DNA of 64,000 nucleotides from Vandiemenella viatica (taxonomy: Eukaryota; Arthropoda; Insecta; Orthoptera; Morabidae): positions 118,162,095 through 118,226,094 of the forward strand of contig CM061920.1 in the NCBI GenBank assembly GCA_031002005.1, given 5' to 3'. The notes under the pieces were generated by a model. That model saw only the letters and a program-made list of their open reading frames with translations, made no database searches and was not told where the DNA came from. Both the position numbers and the translations under genes were made by a program. This document shows, piece after piece, positions 21,688-32,084 of the stretch (positions are counted from its first letter, which is position 1; every line of letters starts with the position of its first letter).

Positions 21688-23597
21688 ATTGGTAAGAAAA
21701 GAACATAACAGAGTTAAAAGACAGCAGGGTAGTAGGGAACATTTAAAACAACTAAACAAGGACTTAATAACAGCAAAGAAAATGGCTAAAGATGGGTTTA
21801 TTAAGAGTATTGTCAGTGCAGGAGGACCATTGACTGATGCATCTAGAAATTTCTATGGCTATATCAGGAAACTGAGGGGAAGGGAGGGTGTAGAGACACT
21901 TATAGATAAGGATGGAGAAGAAGTTAATGACGATTTGAAAAAGGCAGAGATTTTAAGTAACTGGTTCACTGAAAGAATTAGGGACAATGAATCAGAAACC
22001 GGAGGGTCTAATTCGGAGAACGAGCTTAACAACACAATTAGAAATGACGATAGTAAAAAATTTGATATCCATCCTGAAGAAATCATGAAGGAAATAAGAA
22101 AGCTGAAAAAAAAATAAAGGGGCTGGTGAAGATAATATTACTACAGATATCTTAAAGATAGCCGGATGTGACATTGTACCTTATCTTGAAATATTATTTA
22201 AATTGAGTCTAGACACTTGCTGCTTACCACAGGACTGGAAAAGTGCAATAGTAGTACCAGTACATAAGAGAGGGGTGAGAAATAGAGTTGAGAATTACAG
22301 GCCAATCAGTTTGACATCAGTGGTAGGTAAATTAATGGAAAGATTGATATGCAACCACATCAGAAATATATGTGAGGAACGTAAGTGGTTTTCAAGCAGG
22401 CAACAGGATATTCATGGTGGGATCTATGCAAGATATTTCAGATGAAATGGACAAGGGAGGCCAAATTGATAGTGTAGCACTAGATCTGTCTAAGGCGTTT
22501 GAAAGAGTAAGCCATAAAATGGTAGTAAATAAGGTAAAAACCATTGGAGTGGATAAGAAAGTGATTTGCTGGGTAGAAGAATTTTTAAAAGGTAGAAAAC
22601 AGAAAGTTAGTGTAGGAAATGTAGTATCAAAAGAAGTTGAAGTAAAAATGGGTGTGCCACAGGGTAGCGTATTGGGACCATTGCTATTCATTATTCTAAT
22701 GAATAATTGTGTTGATTGTTTACTATCTGAAATTAGATTGTTCGCAGACTGTATAAAAGAATCAAAACGATAGAGGATTGTAAACAGTTCCAGGGTGATC
22801 TGGACAGGATATCTAATTGGGTTGGTAAACATGGAATGAAGATAAATGCAAAGAAGAGTCAGCTTATTAGATACACAAATAAAAAACAAAAGGTTAATTA
22901 TGAATATAAGGTAGGGAAAAATTGCTTGCTGAAGACTTGAAATGTAAATATCTTGGAATTACTTTTGATAACAAACTTAACTGGGCAGGACACATAGGAC
23001 AGGTAGTAGGAAAAGGTTTCAAAGTTCTGCACTTGTTGGAGAGAGTGATGAGGGGATGTACGTGAGAAGTCAAGGAATTGGGTTACAAAACTTTAATTTA
23101 ATTTAATTTAATTTAATTTAATTGCAATGGAGCACAGGCTCCGGTGGCAATTTCCCTACACACCCAACTTCCCCCTATCCTACACTCACCTACATTTGCC
23201 CTCTACAAATATTAACTTTAAATTCTTTTAACGTTTTCGGTAGGTTATTCATCATTTCCCTTGGTAACTAATTCCAATCCCTGACACCCTTACCTAAAAA
23301 AGAAAATCTTCCCACACCCTTGTGCCTGAAATCGAGTGGTCATGGTCATCTTTTCCCTTCCATGAACTACTTTTCATACCTACTGCAATATCTTTCCATG
23401 CCTCATCGCCAGTATACGCCCTGTACACTCATGAGTTACCAAGAGAAATGATGAATAATTTACCGAAAACTTTGAAAGAATTTAAAGATAAAATTTGTAG
23501 AGGGCAAATGTAGGTAGGTGCAGGATAGGGGGAAGATGGGTGTGTAGGGAAATTGCCACCGGAGCCTGTGCTCCATTGCAATTAAATTAAATTAAAC
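21688..23597 (+). mobile_element. LINE-A copy 2, with inverted copy inside
   Basis: 5'-truncated copy of the element at 1741-4154, encoding RT blocks 'NYRPISLTSVVGKLMERLI', 'ALDLSKAFERVSH' and 'GVPQGSVLGPLLFIILMN'. A small deletion removes the catalytic 'DD': 'RLFADDIMLYK' of copy 1 reads 'RLFADCIKESK' here (about 22735-22765). A segment near 22390 is also lost. The right part is interrupted at 23095-23430 by an opposite-strand LINE-A 3' end, and about 360 bases of the host copy are missing at that point. The 3' end resumes at 23431 with 'ELPREMMNNLPKTLKEF' and ends in (attaa)n. Inactive. Confidence 0.8.
23095..23430 (-). mobile_element. LINE-A 3' end in opposite orientation
   Basis: This minus-strand segment starts with its own pentanucleotide tail, (aattt)n at 23095-23122, followed by the LINE-A 3'UTR and the last 80 or so codons. 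The presence of an independent tail argues for a second 5'-truncated insertion into the plus-strand copy, rather than simple inversion during reverse transcription. Confidence 0.7.
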
Positions 23598-24158
23598 AAA
23601 AAAAGGATGCAATAGAACTATGTTGCCGAATGCAACAGCTATTCATGAAAATTTTATATACATTAACAATTTTAGTCTACTGTCTTCCGATATTTGCCTC
23701 ATCTCATTCTGCTTGTTTGGATTTTCTCTCATTCATAATTTTCAGGCAGTCAATCGCCATTTTACCAGCAAATTATAAGTTCCTCACTGACTTGTAGTCT
23801 ATGTTACAAACATTATTTGATGTACTTGCCTATGGAATTATTTATCCCATTATATCATTAAAAATAATGAAATAACAAAGGAATTTTGTAATAATTATTA
23901 AAGAAATATCTTTGGCAATTGCGATCTCTGACTGTTTACCATAGTTGTGAGGTCTTTACGAGTTTCAGAATAAGGCTGTGTTTGGTCTTTAATTTTCACA
24001 GTCTCAGCAGATGTACGTTATATATTATACAAAAAAAAGTTCAAAAAGTTCATTTAATTAAGAAATTTTTGAATCCGACAATTTCCTAACAGATCAGACT
24101 AAAAGAAAACCTTACCGGTAGCTGTAAACTAAGGTAGGTGTGATTTCGCTTCCATGTA
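23598..24158. other. No recognisable gene
   Basis: AT-rich, short frames only. Confidence 0.35.
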
Positions 24159-24245
24159 CACTTTTTCTTAAAAGGTATGACCACAGGAACGTATGTGGTA
24201 AATTTGAAGCAAATACCACAAGTCCTTCTTTCTCCATTCTTATTT
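24159..24245. repeat. Dispersed repeat, copy 1
   Basis: Blocks 'cactttttcttaaaaggtat', 'gtggtaaatttgaa' and 'ttcttattttac' recur in the same order and strand at 53310-53400 with roughly three quarters identity by eye. Class unknown. Confidence 0.55.
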
Positions 24246-24779
24246 TACAGCTACCACCTTACCTATGCTGAAAACGAAATATCTGCTCAATATAGGGTCT
24301 AATTGGAGCTCGGATTGCTAGTAAGTATTCCATTTATATCTTATAACATCATATTTTTGGTTGCAATCACCATGCTGTTAAAAATTATTTTAGAATTCTA
24401 GCAAGCAACAATAAATAGGATTTGAATCTTTTAAGGATTAAATGAACGGTAACTACACAACGAATCTGTGTTCTTCCGTGCTCCAATTCAAAGCTCAGGG
24501 TCCATAATATGCATATTTAGAGGTACCTAAAAGGAAGACGCACTAGAAAACAAGTTATGGCATTTCTATCATTACCGTGGTGCCACAATCTGATGATTAC
24601 GTCTTATAGAACTCCACGAAACAAATCGAAAATAAAGAATAAAATTTTTTGATATCTCCCTTGTTTTTCGAGATACGGCATGTCAGAGATCAGTTACAGG
24701 TAGTGTTGTAGTCCAGATTGTATTTCAACCTAACAGCAACAACTAAGAAGAAAATAAAACATCTATAGTACATTACTCC
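24246..24779. other. No recognisable gene
   Basis: AT-rich non-coding. The segment near 24725-24760 resembles 5115-5165 inside the MITE ('atttcaacctaacag', 'aagaagaaaataaaac'), which may mean a distant relative. Confidence 0.3.
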
Positions 24780-25020
24780 AGGGGGGGGGGGGAGGGCTCA
24801 AAAGTATCTAGGTCCACCCACGACATTGTAATTTTGGAGACCTTTTTTTTTAGCTCTACGGATTTGAGGTCAACTCAAGGCCCCCCCCCCCCAAAAAAAA
24901 AAAAAAAAATCCACAAAGGCAAGCCCTCTGAACCAAAATTCACTCAAGCCAAGCCCCCCCTCAAACCAAAGTCCACTCAAGCCACCCCCCCCCCCAAAAC
25001 CAAAATCCTGGATCCGCCCC
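24780..25020. repeat. G/C-homopolymer-rich repeat
   Basis: A G run at 24782-24794 and C runs at 24883-24895, 24954-24960 and 24984-24995 separate imperfect repeats of 'ccactcaagcc'. The right part carries 'ggatccgcccctgca', a wording I remember from dispersed insect repeats. No coding potential. Confidence 0.45.
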
Positions 25021-25099
25021 TGCATTACACAGTGTAGACATAGTGGTTTTGGGGGATTTTTTTTATTATCCAGGCTGGATCTCACCCTAACCTCCACAC

Positions 25100-25362
25100 T
25101 TTTGAGATACACTATCTCAAGAACTAAGCGAGGAATAAAAAATATATATATATTTTATTTTCAATTTGTCTCGTCGAGTTACATACGAATTCACCATCAA
25201 ATTTGGTTATGGCGAAAGTTTTCTTCTGGCCCAAGCCGCATTTCAAGCTAACTACGTCAATTTTGAGATATGATATCTCGAGAACTAAGCGAGATATCAA
25301 AAACTTTTATTCTTTACTTCCAATTTGTCTCGTCGAGTTACTTAACAATCCATCATCAAATT
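25100..25362 (+). repeat. Two-copy tandem duplication, period 159
   Basis: Segments 25100-25203 and 25259-25362 share 'ttttgagata', 'ctatctc.agaactaagcga', 'caatttgtctcgtcgagtta' and 'catcaaatt'. The first copy carries a (ta)n insertion near 25142-25152. An 'aagccgcatttcaagctaac' block near 25233 may mark the unit start. Class unknown. Confidence 0.65.
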
Positions 25363-25712
25363 GCGGCGCCACGGTTATCATAGAATCCCCCAAGTTATTG
25401 ACAACGCAATCCTGCGCATTTGAGTTAAGGATGAAAACATGCTGAATAGCAGTTAGTGTTTTATCTTCCCTATTAAAATGTGAGAGGAAATGTTATTTTT
25501 GATAATTCATCAGAAAATTCCCATTAATTAAACAAAACCAAATTAGTTTGCGATAAACAATGACTAACGTAGCATTGCTTAACATTTCACTATATTCGAT
25601 GAACAGTAGATCGTCGAGAACTGTTATTAGTATTATAATTATATTAAGGTGAATTTGTATAATATTAAGTGCATGAGAGAGCAGATGGGAGACTGGAAGG
25701 CACAGTAGATAG

Positions 25713-25840
25713 ACACTTTGCTGATAGTAAACTCAACTGGGCAGAAAACTTTGAACAGCTGGTAGGAAAGGTTTCAAAATCCTTCATTTAATGGAGGGAG
25801 TGGTGAGAGACTGCACCAGAGAAGTTAAGGAACTTGGCAT
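25713..25840 (+). mobile_element. LINE-A fragment
   Basis: Matches LINE-A around 3485-3605 of copy 1: the region encoding 'FGNKFNWAG' through 'LLERVMRGCTRQVKELG', here degraded with frameshifts. Confidence 0.65.
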
Positions 25841-26285
25841 TTCCATTTTCACTTACACTTCTGTACCATAACTCTTTGCTTTCTACTTTTTAAGAAATGC
25901 TCTACCCCGCAAGTCACTTTTTCATCAACTCCAATGTTTTTTCTTCTTCCTCTTCTTATTTACGGTCCACTCTGTAAAAGGACCAGTGCTATTCTATCAA
26001 CATCTTTACAAGAATTGCACTCGAGATAAACAGTTACCAAGAATGATGGAAATTATTTCCATACCGAAGCCTGGCCAAAAACTTTTCTGTCGCCATATTT
26101 TTCTGCTTTGTCATCTCTACGGGATGTTTGGTGGGTGATGCTCAATCAACTGAGCTCCTCAATTTATCCGAAATTGATTCACCGTAACTGGGTTTCAGAA
26201 ATAAGGCGCGAGTTGAGTGGGACGACAGTAGGCAGAAGCGTCGGTGATGGCGGCAAGAGAGTGAACTAACTACTAGTAATAATTT
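25841..26285. other. No recognisable gene
   Basis: Non-coding; 'aaagacagtc' at 26286-26295 just beyond is the first copy of a SINE target duplication. Confidence 0.35.
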
Positions 26286-26295
26286 AAAGACAGTC

Positions 26296-26441
26296 GCCGG
26301 CCGCGGGCATGGATGTTAAGTGTTGTGTGTCTGTGTGAATGTCTTGTCCGTCCTGTGGCGTCCATACATTGGAAAAAATACACATTGAGCTGGCTGTATG
26401 GCCTCCGTTGCCGAATGCCATTAAGAAAAAAAAAAAAAAAA
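26296..26441 (+). mobile_element. SINE-G copy 1, promoter deleted
   Basis: Body and tail match the downstream copy ('gcgggcatggatgttaa', 'ctgtccgtcctgtggcgtcc', 'gagctggctgtatgg'). The tRNA-like head is missing exactly between two 'ccggcc' copies present in the full-length unit, which removes both the A and B boxes. The A-rich tail ends at 26441. Flanked by 'aaagacagtc' on both sides. Confidence 0.85.
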
Positions 26442-26451
26442 AAAGACAGTC

Positions 26452-26671
26452 GCCGGCCTCGGTAGCGTAGGGGCTAGAGTGCTAGCTCCGCGTGCCGAAG
26501 GCCGCCGGTTCGAATCCGGCCGCGGGCATGGATGTTAACTGTTGTGTGTCTGTGTGAATGTCCTGTCCGTCCTGTGGCGTCCATACACTGAAAGCAATTA
26601 TAATTACCTTGAGCTGGCTGTATGGCCTCCGTTGCCAAATGCCATAATTAAAAATAAAAATAAAAAATAAA
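26452..26671 (+). mobile_element. SINE-G copy 2, full-length tRNA-derived
   Basis: The head includes an A-box-like 'tagcgtaggggctagag' and a B box 'ccggttcgaatccggcc' (26505-26521). The body contains 'gtgtgtctgtgtgaatgtcc'. The 3' part 'ggctgtatggcctccgttgcc' plus 'aaatgcca' matches the end of LINE-C ('ggctgtatggtctctaac', 'caaatgccatt' at 57762-57791). It ends in an (aaaat)n tail. 'aaagacagtc' occurs at 26286-26295, 26442-26451 and 26672-26681. Confidence 0.85.
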
Positions 26672-26681
26672 AAAGACAGTC

Positions 26682-27500
26682 CACTGTCAGGACAGTTCTA
26701 TAGTCGTACGTTGTGACCTTCTTACAAGAAGGAATTGATATTGATATTTATAACGCTGAATGATATGAAGAATAAGAAAAGAAAACGTCGAAAATTGGTA
26801 AGAAAGTGGATATCAGGAATCATTTAATCTTCTCAATTTGAAGAGCTGCTGTCATATATAAAAAAAGAAACATGACACCGATATGAAGCAATTTTTTTAA
26901 CAGCAGCATATCTAAAATCTTTGATGTAAGATCTAAATTCTTTGTTTTTATAATTTTTTTTTCTTAAAATTTCAGAGATTTTCTTCACTTTCATGCAGTT
27001 CTGAAGATTTTAATGCCTCTGTTTCTCTCCACTTGTCATTTGTCGCTTTCTTTTGTGTTAAATCATCACGCCAAAAGCTGGTCATCCACAGTCAACCGAC
27101 TGTCTTGAACCTATTGACCCGAGTAGAGTGATTATCAAGCGTTGCGGGTGCACCCAAGACAGTACACTCGTTCCAACCAACTAGCATCGTGTAAACGTGA
27201 CCTAATAAAAACAACACCGCATAAGTCCTCAACCTGACTGAACACAGTGAGGATGGTTTTGAGCTACGTTTGATCACAGGAGAAGCTTTGGTGAATCTGT
27301 TTGCGGTGTATAACACCGTACAGTATAATGTCTTGCTATACAAATTATATCATTTCACCAAGGACTTTAGGGTCACCGAAACCATCGGAAATTTATTTTA
27401 CAATCGAATGTTTTACGTCAAATTTCAAGATAGTAAAAGACAGTGGAAACACAAAAAAGTGAGCTGCCCAAAGAGAAAATCCTGGCACTAACGTTATTAA
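26682..27500. other. No recognisable gene
   Basis: AT-rich with short frames; no family motif recognised. The next element begins with 'aactagctggtacccacgac'. Confidence 0.35.
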
Positions 27501-29370
27501 AAACTAGCTGGTACCCACGACTTCGTGATTGTAAAGAATTCATATTAACAGCTATAGACATCTAACCACCCTAATGCACGATGGGATACTCGATACTATT
27601 ACCACACACAAGTACCAGTCTTCTGCGCTATGTAGTTCCGGCAGCAAGGTAAAATTTACGGATACACACAAATCTTTGGATGAAACACGAAAATATTCAT
27701 GATCGACCAATTTCAAACACCATATCTCACACACTCCCACAGTTACCGAATTTCGGCCAACGTTGTGATCGATGGGAGACCCTGTGTTACTACCACACAC
27801 AAACGCCAGTGATCTGCGATTGATAGTTTTCACTTAAAAGTGATACACCGTGACACATGCGTCTTTGGCAGAAATATGAAATTGCCGCAGGTCGACCATT
27901 TTCATCCCCCATATCATCCACATCCCCATAGCTACAGACATCTAACAACCATAGTGCACGACAACAGACACGATTCTACTACCAAACACAAACACCAATG
28001 CTCTATGCTATGTAGTTGTGGCAGAAAAGTGACATATGCGGAGACAGTCGAAATACGAAATTATCCTTGGTCGGCCAATTACAACCACCATATCTACCAC
28101 AGTACCACAGTTTCTGAAATTCGGCAGCTGTTGTGATCGAAAGGTGACTCTGTGCTACTACTACACACAAACGCCAGTTATCTGTGATCTACAGTATTCG
28201 CTGAAAAGTGATACACCATGACACTTTTGTCTTTGGCAGAAGTATGAAATTGCCACAGGTCGACCACTTTCAACCCTCATTTCTCCCACACCCCCATAGC
28301 TACCGACATCTAACAACCATAGTGCACTACATGAGATACGATTCTACTACCAAACACAAACACCAATGCTCTATGCTATGTAGTTGTGGCAGAAAAGTGA
28401 CAAATGCGGAGACAGTCGAAATACGAAAATATCCTTGGTCGGCCACTAACAACCACCATATCTACCACAGTACCACAGTTTCTGAAATTCGGCCGCTGTT
28501 GTGATCGAAAGGTGACTCTGTGCTACTACTACACACAAACGCCAGTTATCTGTGATCTATAGTTTTCGCTGAAAAGTGATACACCATGACACTTTTGTCT
28601 TTGGGCGAAGTATGAAACTGCCACAGGTCGACCACTTTCAACCCCCATTTCTCCCACACCCCCATAGTTACCGACATCTAACAACCATAGTGCACTACAT
28701 GAGATACGATTCTACTACCAAACACAAACACCAATGCTCTACGCTATGTAGTTCTGGCAGAAAAGTGACAAATTCGGAGACAGTCGAAATACGAAAATAT
28801 ACTTGGTCGGCCACTAACAACCACCATATCTACCACAGTACCACAGTTTCTGAAATTCGGCCGCTGTTGTGATCGAAAGGTGACTCTGTGCTACTACTAC
28901 ACACAAACGCCAGTTATCTGTGATCTGTAGTTTTCGCTGAAAAGTGGTACACCATGACACCTTTGTCTTTGGCAGAAGTATGAAACTGCCACAGGTCGAC
29001 CATATTCAACGCCAATTTCTCCAGCATCCCCATAGCTACCGACATCTAACAACCATAGTGCACGACAGGAAAGACGATTCTACTACCACACACAAACACC
29101 AAAAGTCTATGTTATGTAGTTGTGGCAGGAAAGAGAAGTATACGGAGATACGAATTTTTGGTCGAAATATGAAAACGCCCTGCACTGACCAACTTTAATC
29201 GTTATATCTCCCACATCCCCATAGCTATCGGCGTTCGGCCAACGTTGTGCACGACAGGAATCTCCATGCTACTTCCACCCACAAACATCAGCGATCTGTG
29301 CTAGGTAGTGGTGGCTGAAAAGTGAAATATAGGAAAAAACACGTCTATTTTTATATATATATATAAGATT
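27501..29370 (+). repeat. Tandem array, 368-bp units with half-unit substructure
   Basis: Near-identical units start at about 27840, 28208, 28576 and 28944 (exact 368-base spacing), with diverged partial units on both sides. Each unit is a diverged dimer of about 184 bases: both halves carry 'acacaaacgcca/acacaaacacca', a 'gtgatct/gctatg' block, 'gaaaagtga', and 'ggtcgaccac/ggtcggccac'. Open frames of 98 codons recur in three units, but 368 is not a multiple of three, so no long repeat protein results. The array lies between 'aactagctggtacccacgac' (27502) and (ta)n at 29353-29366. I recall a similar opening phrase from dispersed insect repeats, so this may be an internally amplified transposon. 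Confidence 0.8.
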
Positions 29371-29489
29371 TACAATGTCGATCAAGCAGAGCCGCAGGTG
29401 ACTCGGAGCTTTGTCGATCGAGATAGCAGTGATAGCAAAATCTTGTTACTGTGGAGCAGCATCTACATAATGGTCTATACTCACAAACT

Positions 29490-29950
29490 ACTATGAACAC
29501 AATCAGTTCAAACCGAATCCAGCTAAAACTCAGATAGATGCCTTTCATCTCCAAAATAGAAACCTATAGGAAACTGAAAGTCAGATTAGATGATGTAGAT
29601 CTAGATGCAAAATATCTCGAAATTGCACTGGAAGGCATTCTCACTTACAAAGAGCAATGCTTGAACAAACACACACACACACAAGTTTTATCCTGCAACA
29701 TCATCCTGCGGAAACTCACAGGAAGCGTATGGGGTACACTTCCTGCAGTGATCCGATGATCAACTCTTGCACTGTATTATTTCGCTGCAGAATATGTTTG
29801 TCTTGTCTGGTGCAAGTCAGCTTATGCAAACACGTAGATGTGACGCAGAATTATTAAAGCGGTCATACACTATCGAGCCAACATGCCAAATGGTCCCGCA
29901 CATATCTAAAACTTACCATGATTTGGGAAACTCAGATTTAGCGTAGCTTG
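29490..29950 (+). mobile_element. Reverse transcriptase remnant of another LINE
   Basis: Broken frames read 'NRNLYRKLKVRLDDVDLD', 'KYLEIALEGILTYKEQCLNK', then in another frame 'ILRKLTGSVWG' and 'HVDVT'. This order matches the thumb region of an arthropod LINE reverse transcriptase. An (ac)n run (29669-29682) and frameshifts disrupt it. It belongs to none of the LINE-A/B/C families of this window. Confidence 0.6.
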
Positions 29951-31879
29951 TAATAGTCATCTTATCTTTTAAACTTTAATTTAACCAAATATTTTCAGGT
30001 ACTTCCAGAAATGAAAGATCTTTCATATAAATTTAATTTATTTTACATAAAGAACACCTGTTAATCAAATCATGAACCGTAGTTACTAACATTTTGAGTC
30101 AATTACCAAATGAACTAATAAAATATAAAATACAATATAATTTGATACTCGACTAGCAAAATTAAAACTCTTGAAGTAAATATGTCCTGGCTATAGGTAG
30201 AGCGTGAAATTGTTCTTAAACTCAGGGCGCTTATAGGTCATTCTAATGCTGATCAGCCCATTTGCCGATTACTCGAATTGGAATGTACTTGAACTGTGGA
30301 TAACTGACCTCAGCAATAATTGTGGGGCGTCTCGTTGTTTCACTATGTGAAAAAAGTTTTGCTTACAATAATCAGTTGTCGTAGCACAGTGATATCCATT
30401 ATGTGGCAGGAGTCCCGCTGGTGTACTGGCAGTCACCAAACACTAGTCACTCTCACGTGCGACGTTCACTTAGACTTTTTCACCACTCACTTGTGCATAC
30501 AGCACTCTTCTCCCCCGCACTGTCCTTCTGCGACTCTCCTCCCGTCAGACAGCGCCTGTCCCACCCCCACCCTGCATGCATTCCAGCAGGGGTGTCCGGG
30601 CTGTTATTTCAAGGTCTGAATCGAACCAAGACTATCTGCATCATTACAGTTAGCTCCCCTACAAACCGATTCGAAAGCAACGGAGATTGTCTTTCAAATC
30701 CACTATAATTGTCTCACTTCACATATCACGCCATCTCTCACCAAGACTCAGATTGTTCAGTGGCCTGTTACCATAACACTTTACACCAAGATAGCCAGGA
30801 ACCAAAATAGCCAGGAACCAAAATAGCCAGGTCGTGCTAGTTCAGCCAGTCATACCCAAAATAAAATACATGAACATGTATAAAAGATGGCAAACAAAAC
30901 ATAAACATGAATGCTAGTTGTATCAAAATATGTCTTACAAACAAGCATGAACATCTTATATCGATTCAATACATAAACATAAAAAATGTAATTCGGACCA
31001 TTACAAGCTCGGCTTGATTTCTATCTCGTCCATACTCCAAGACGCCGAGCCACCGAGCCGAACCTCGACTTATCATCTGTGAGAAAGCCCCGCACATAGA
31101 GGAGTGGACGTATCGTGTGAGTTCAGTCCCCTTTCCAAAATATTTCAGTGCGAGATCAGACGCCGAATAGCTACGTATGATCTCTTCAAGCGGTCGTAAT
31201 TTTTTTTTCTCTCTCTCTCTCTCTCGATAATAGCGGAAACTAGAGACAATGTGGCAAGTTACACAAGACAAATCTACAAGAAACATTAAAATATTAGATC
31301 TAAGTAACACATGACTTTTATCTGCAGTAGTCTTCGCTAACAAATAATAAATCCGCAAATTCCTCCTCTACATCTGTCGTTCACTCTGTAATCGTCGCGG
31401 GAAACTTCATTGTCTATAATTCCTTCCTTTATTCTACTCCTATAACTTCTTTTGTTTTGTAACCAAATTCTATTACATTTTATTAGCCTCTTCGGCTATT
31501 TTTAGCATTTTTCCCCCATCCTGCATCTGCATTCAGAATCCCTTTGGTCACCTACCTTCATCCCCTCACCAGTAGACACTAACCTAAAAACAGGCACAAT
31601 CCTGACCCTACCATAACGGGAAGTGAGTTTCTTTGCAGCTTTAGCTAATAACTCAGAAAATACCTCTTACACTTTCTTTTCATAAATAGATCATGCCTAG
31701 TGAAACATCACCTGCTAATGGTTATCGGAAACCTTTTAATCTATTCCGAACTTTTTTTAGTACTTTCATCCGCTATTTTCGTCTACGGAATAAATTAATC
31801 ATAAGATGTTTGACTTCAAAAACGTCATTATATCTTTCTTGTTTGATCCTAAAGTCTTGGTCTTGAAATAAGGATGAAA
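29951..31879. other. No recognisable gene; short repeats only
   Basis: Mostly AT-rich. Contains three copies of an 18-base unit 'atagccaggaaccaaa' plus linker at 30790-30831 and a (ct)n run near 31209-31225. A GC-richer patch (30390-30620) is open in two frames but shows no known domain. Confidence 0.35.
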
Positions 31880-32078
31880 TAGCGAAGAATAATTTACCAG
31901 AAACGCTGAAGTAATTTAAAACTAAAATTTGTAAATCACAAATGTCTAGATGGGGGAGGAATTTAACACTCAAATTACATAAAATAATAAAAAAATAAAA
32001 TAAAAAACAGGTGATTACATGACAGGGAATTACCTCCGGAGCGTGTGCACCATCGTAATTAAATAAATAATATTATTA
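31880..32078 (+). mobile_element. LINE-A 3' end fragment
   Basis: Matches the last codons and 3'UTR of LINE-A ('aataatttaccagaaacg', 'gggaattacctccggagc', then 'aattaaataaata'). An A-rich insertion lies at 31980-32005. Confidence 0.6.
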
Positions 32079-32084
32079 TTATAG

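Noticed and set aside
26500..26525. Perfect B box in SINE-G taken as a tRNA gene
   Set aside because: The upstream half does not fold as a tRNA and the sequence continues into a SINE body.
27840..28872. Recurring 98-codon frames in the tandem array
   Set aside because: They recur because the DNA repeats; the unit is not a multiple of three and the translations show no protein-like conservation.
27501..29370. Possible CRISPR-like array
   Set aside because: Units are 368 bases with no alternating short repeat and unique spacer pattern, and the genome is eukaryotic.
30390..30620. GC-richer open stretch considered as an LTR or exon
   Set aside because: No TG...CA ends, no second copy in the window and no protein motif.
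31209..31225. (ct)n run next to T-tract as a splice acceptor
   Set aside because: No open exon follows with coding character on either strand.
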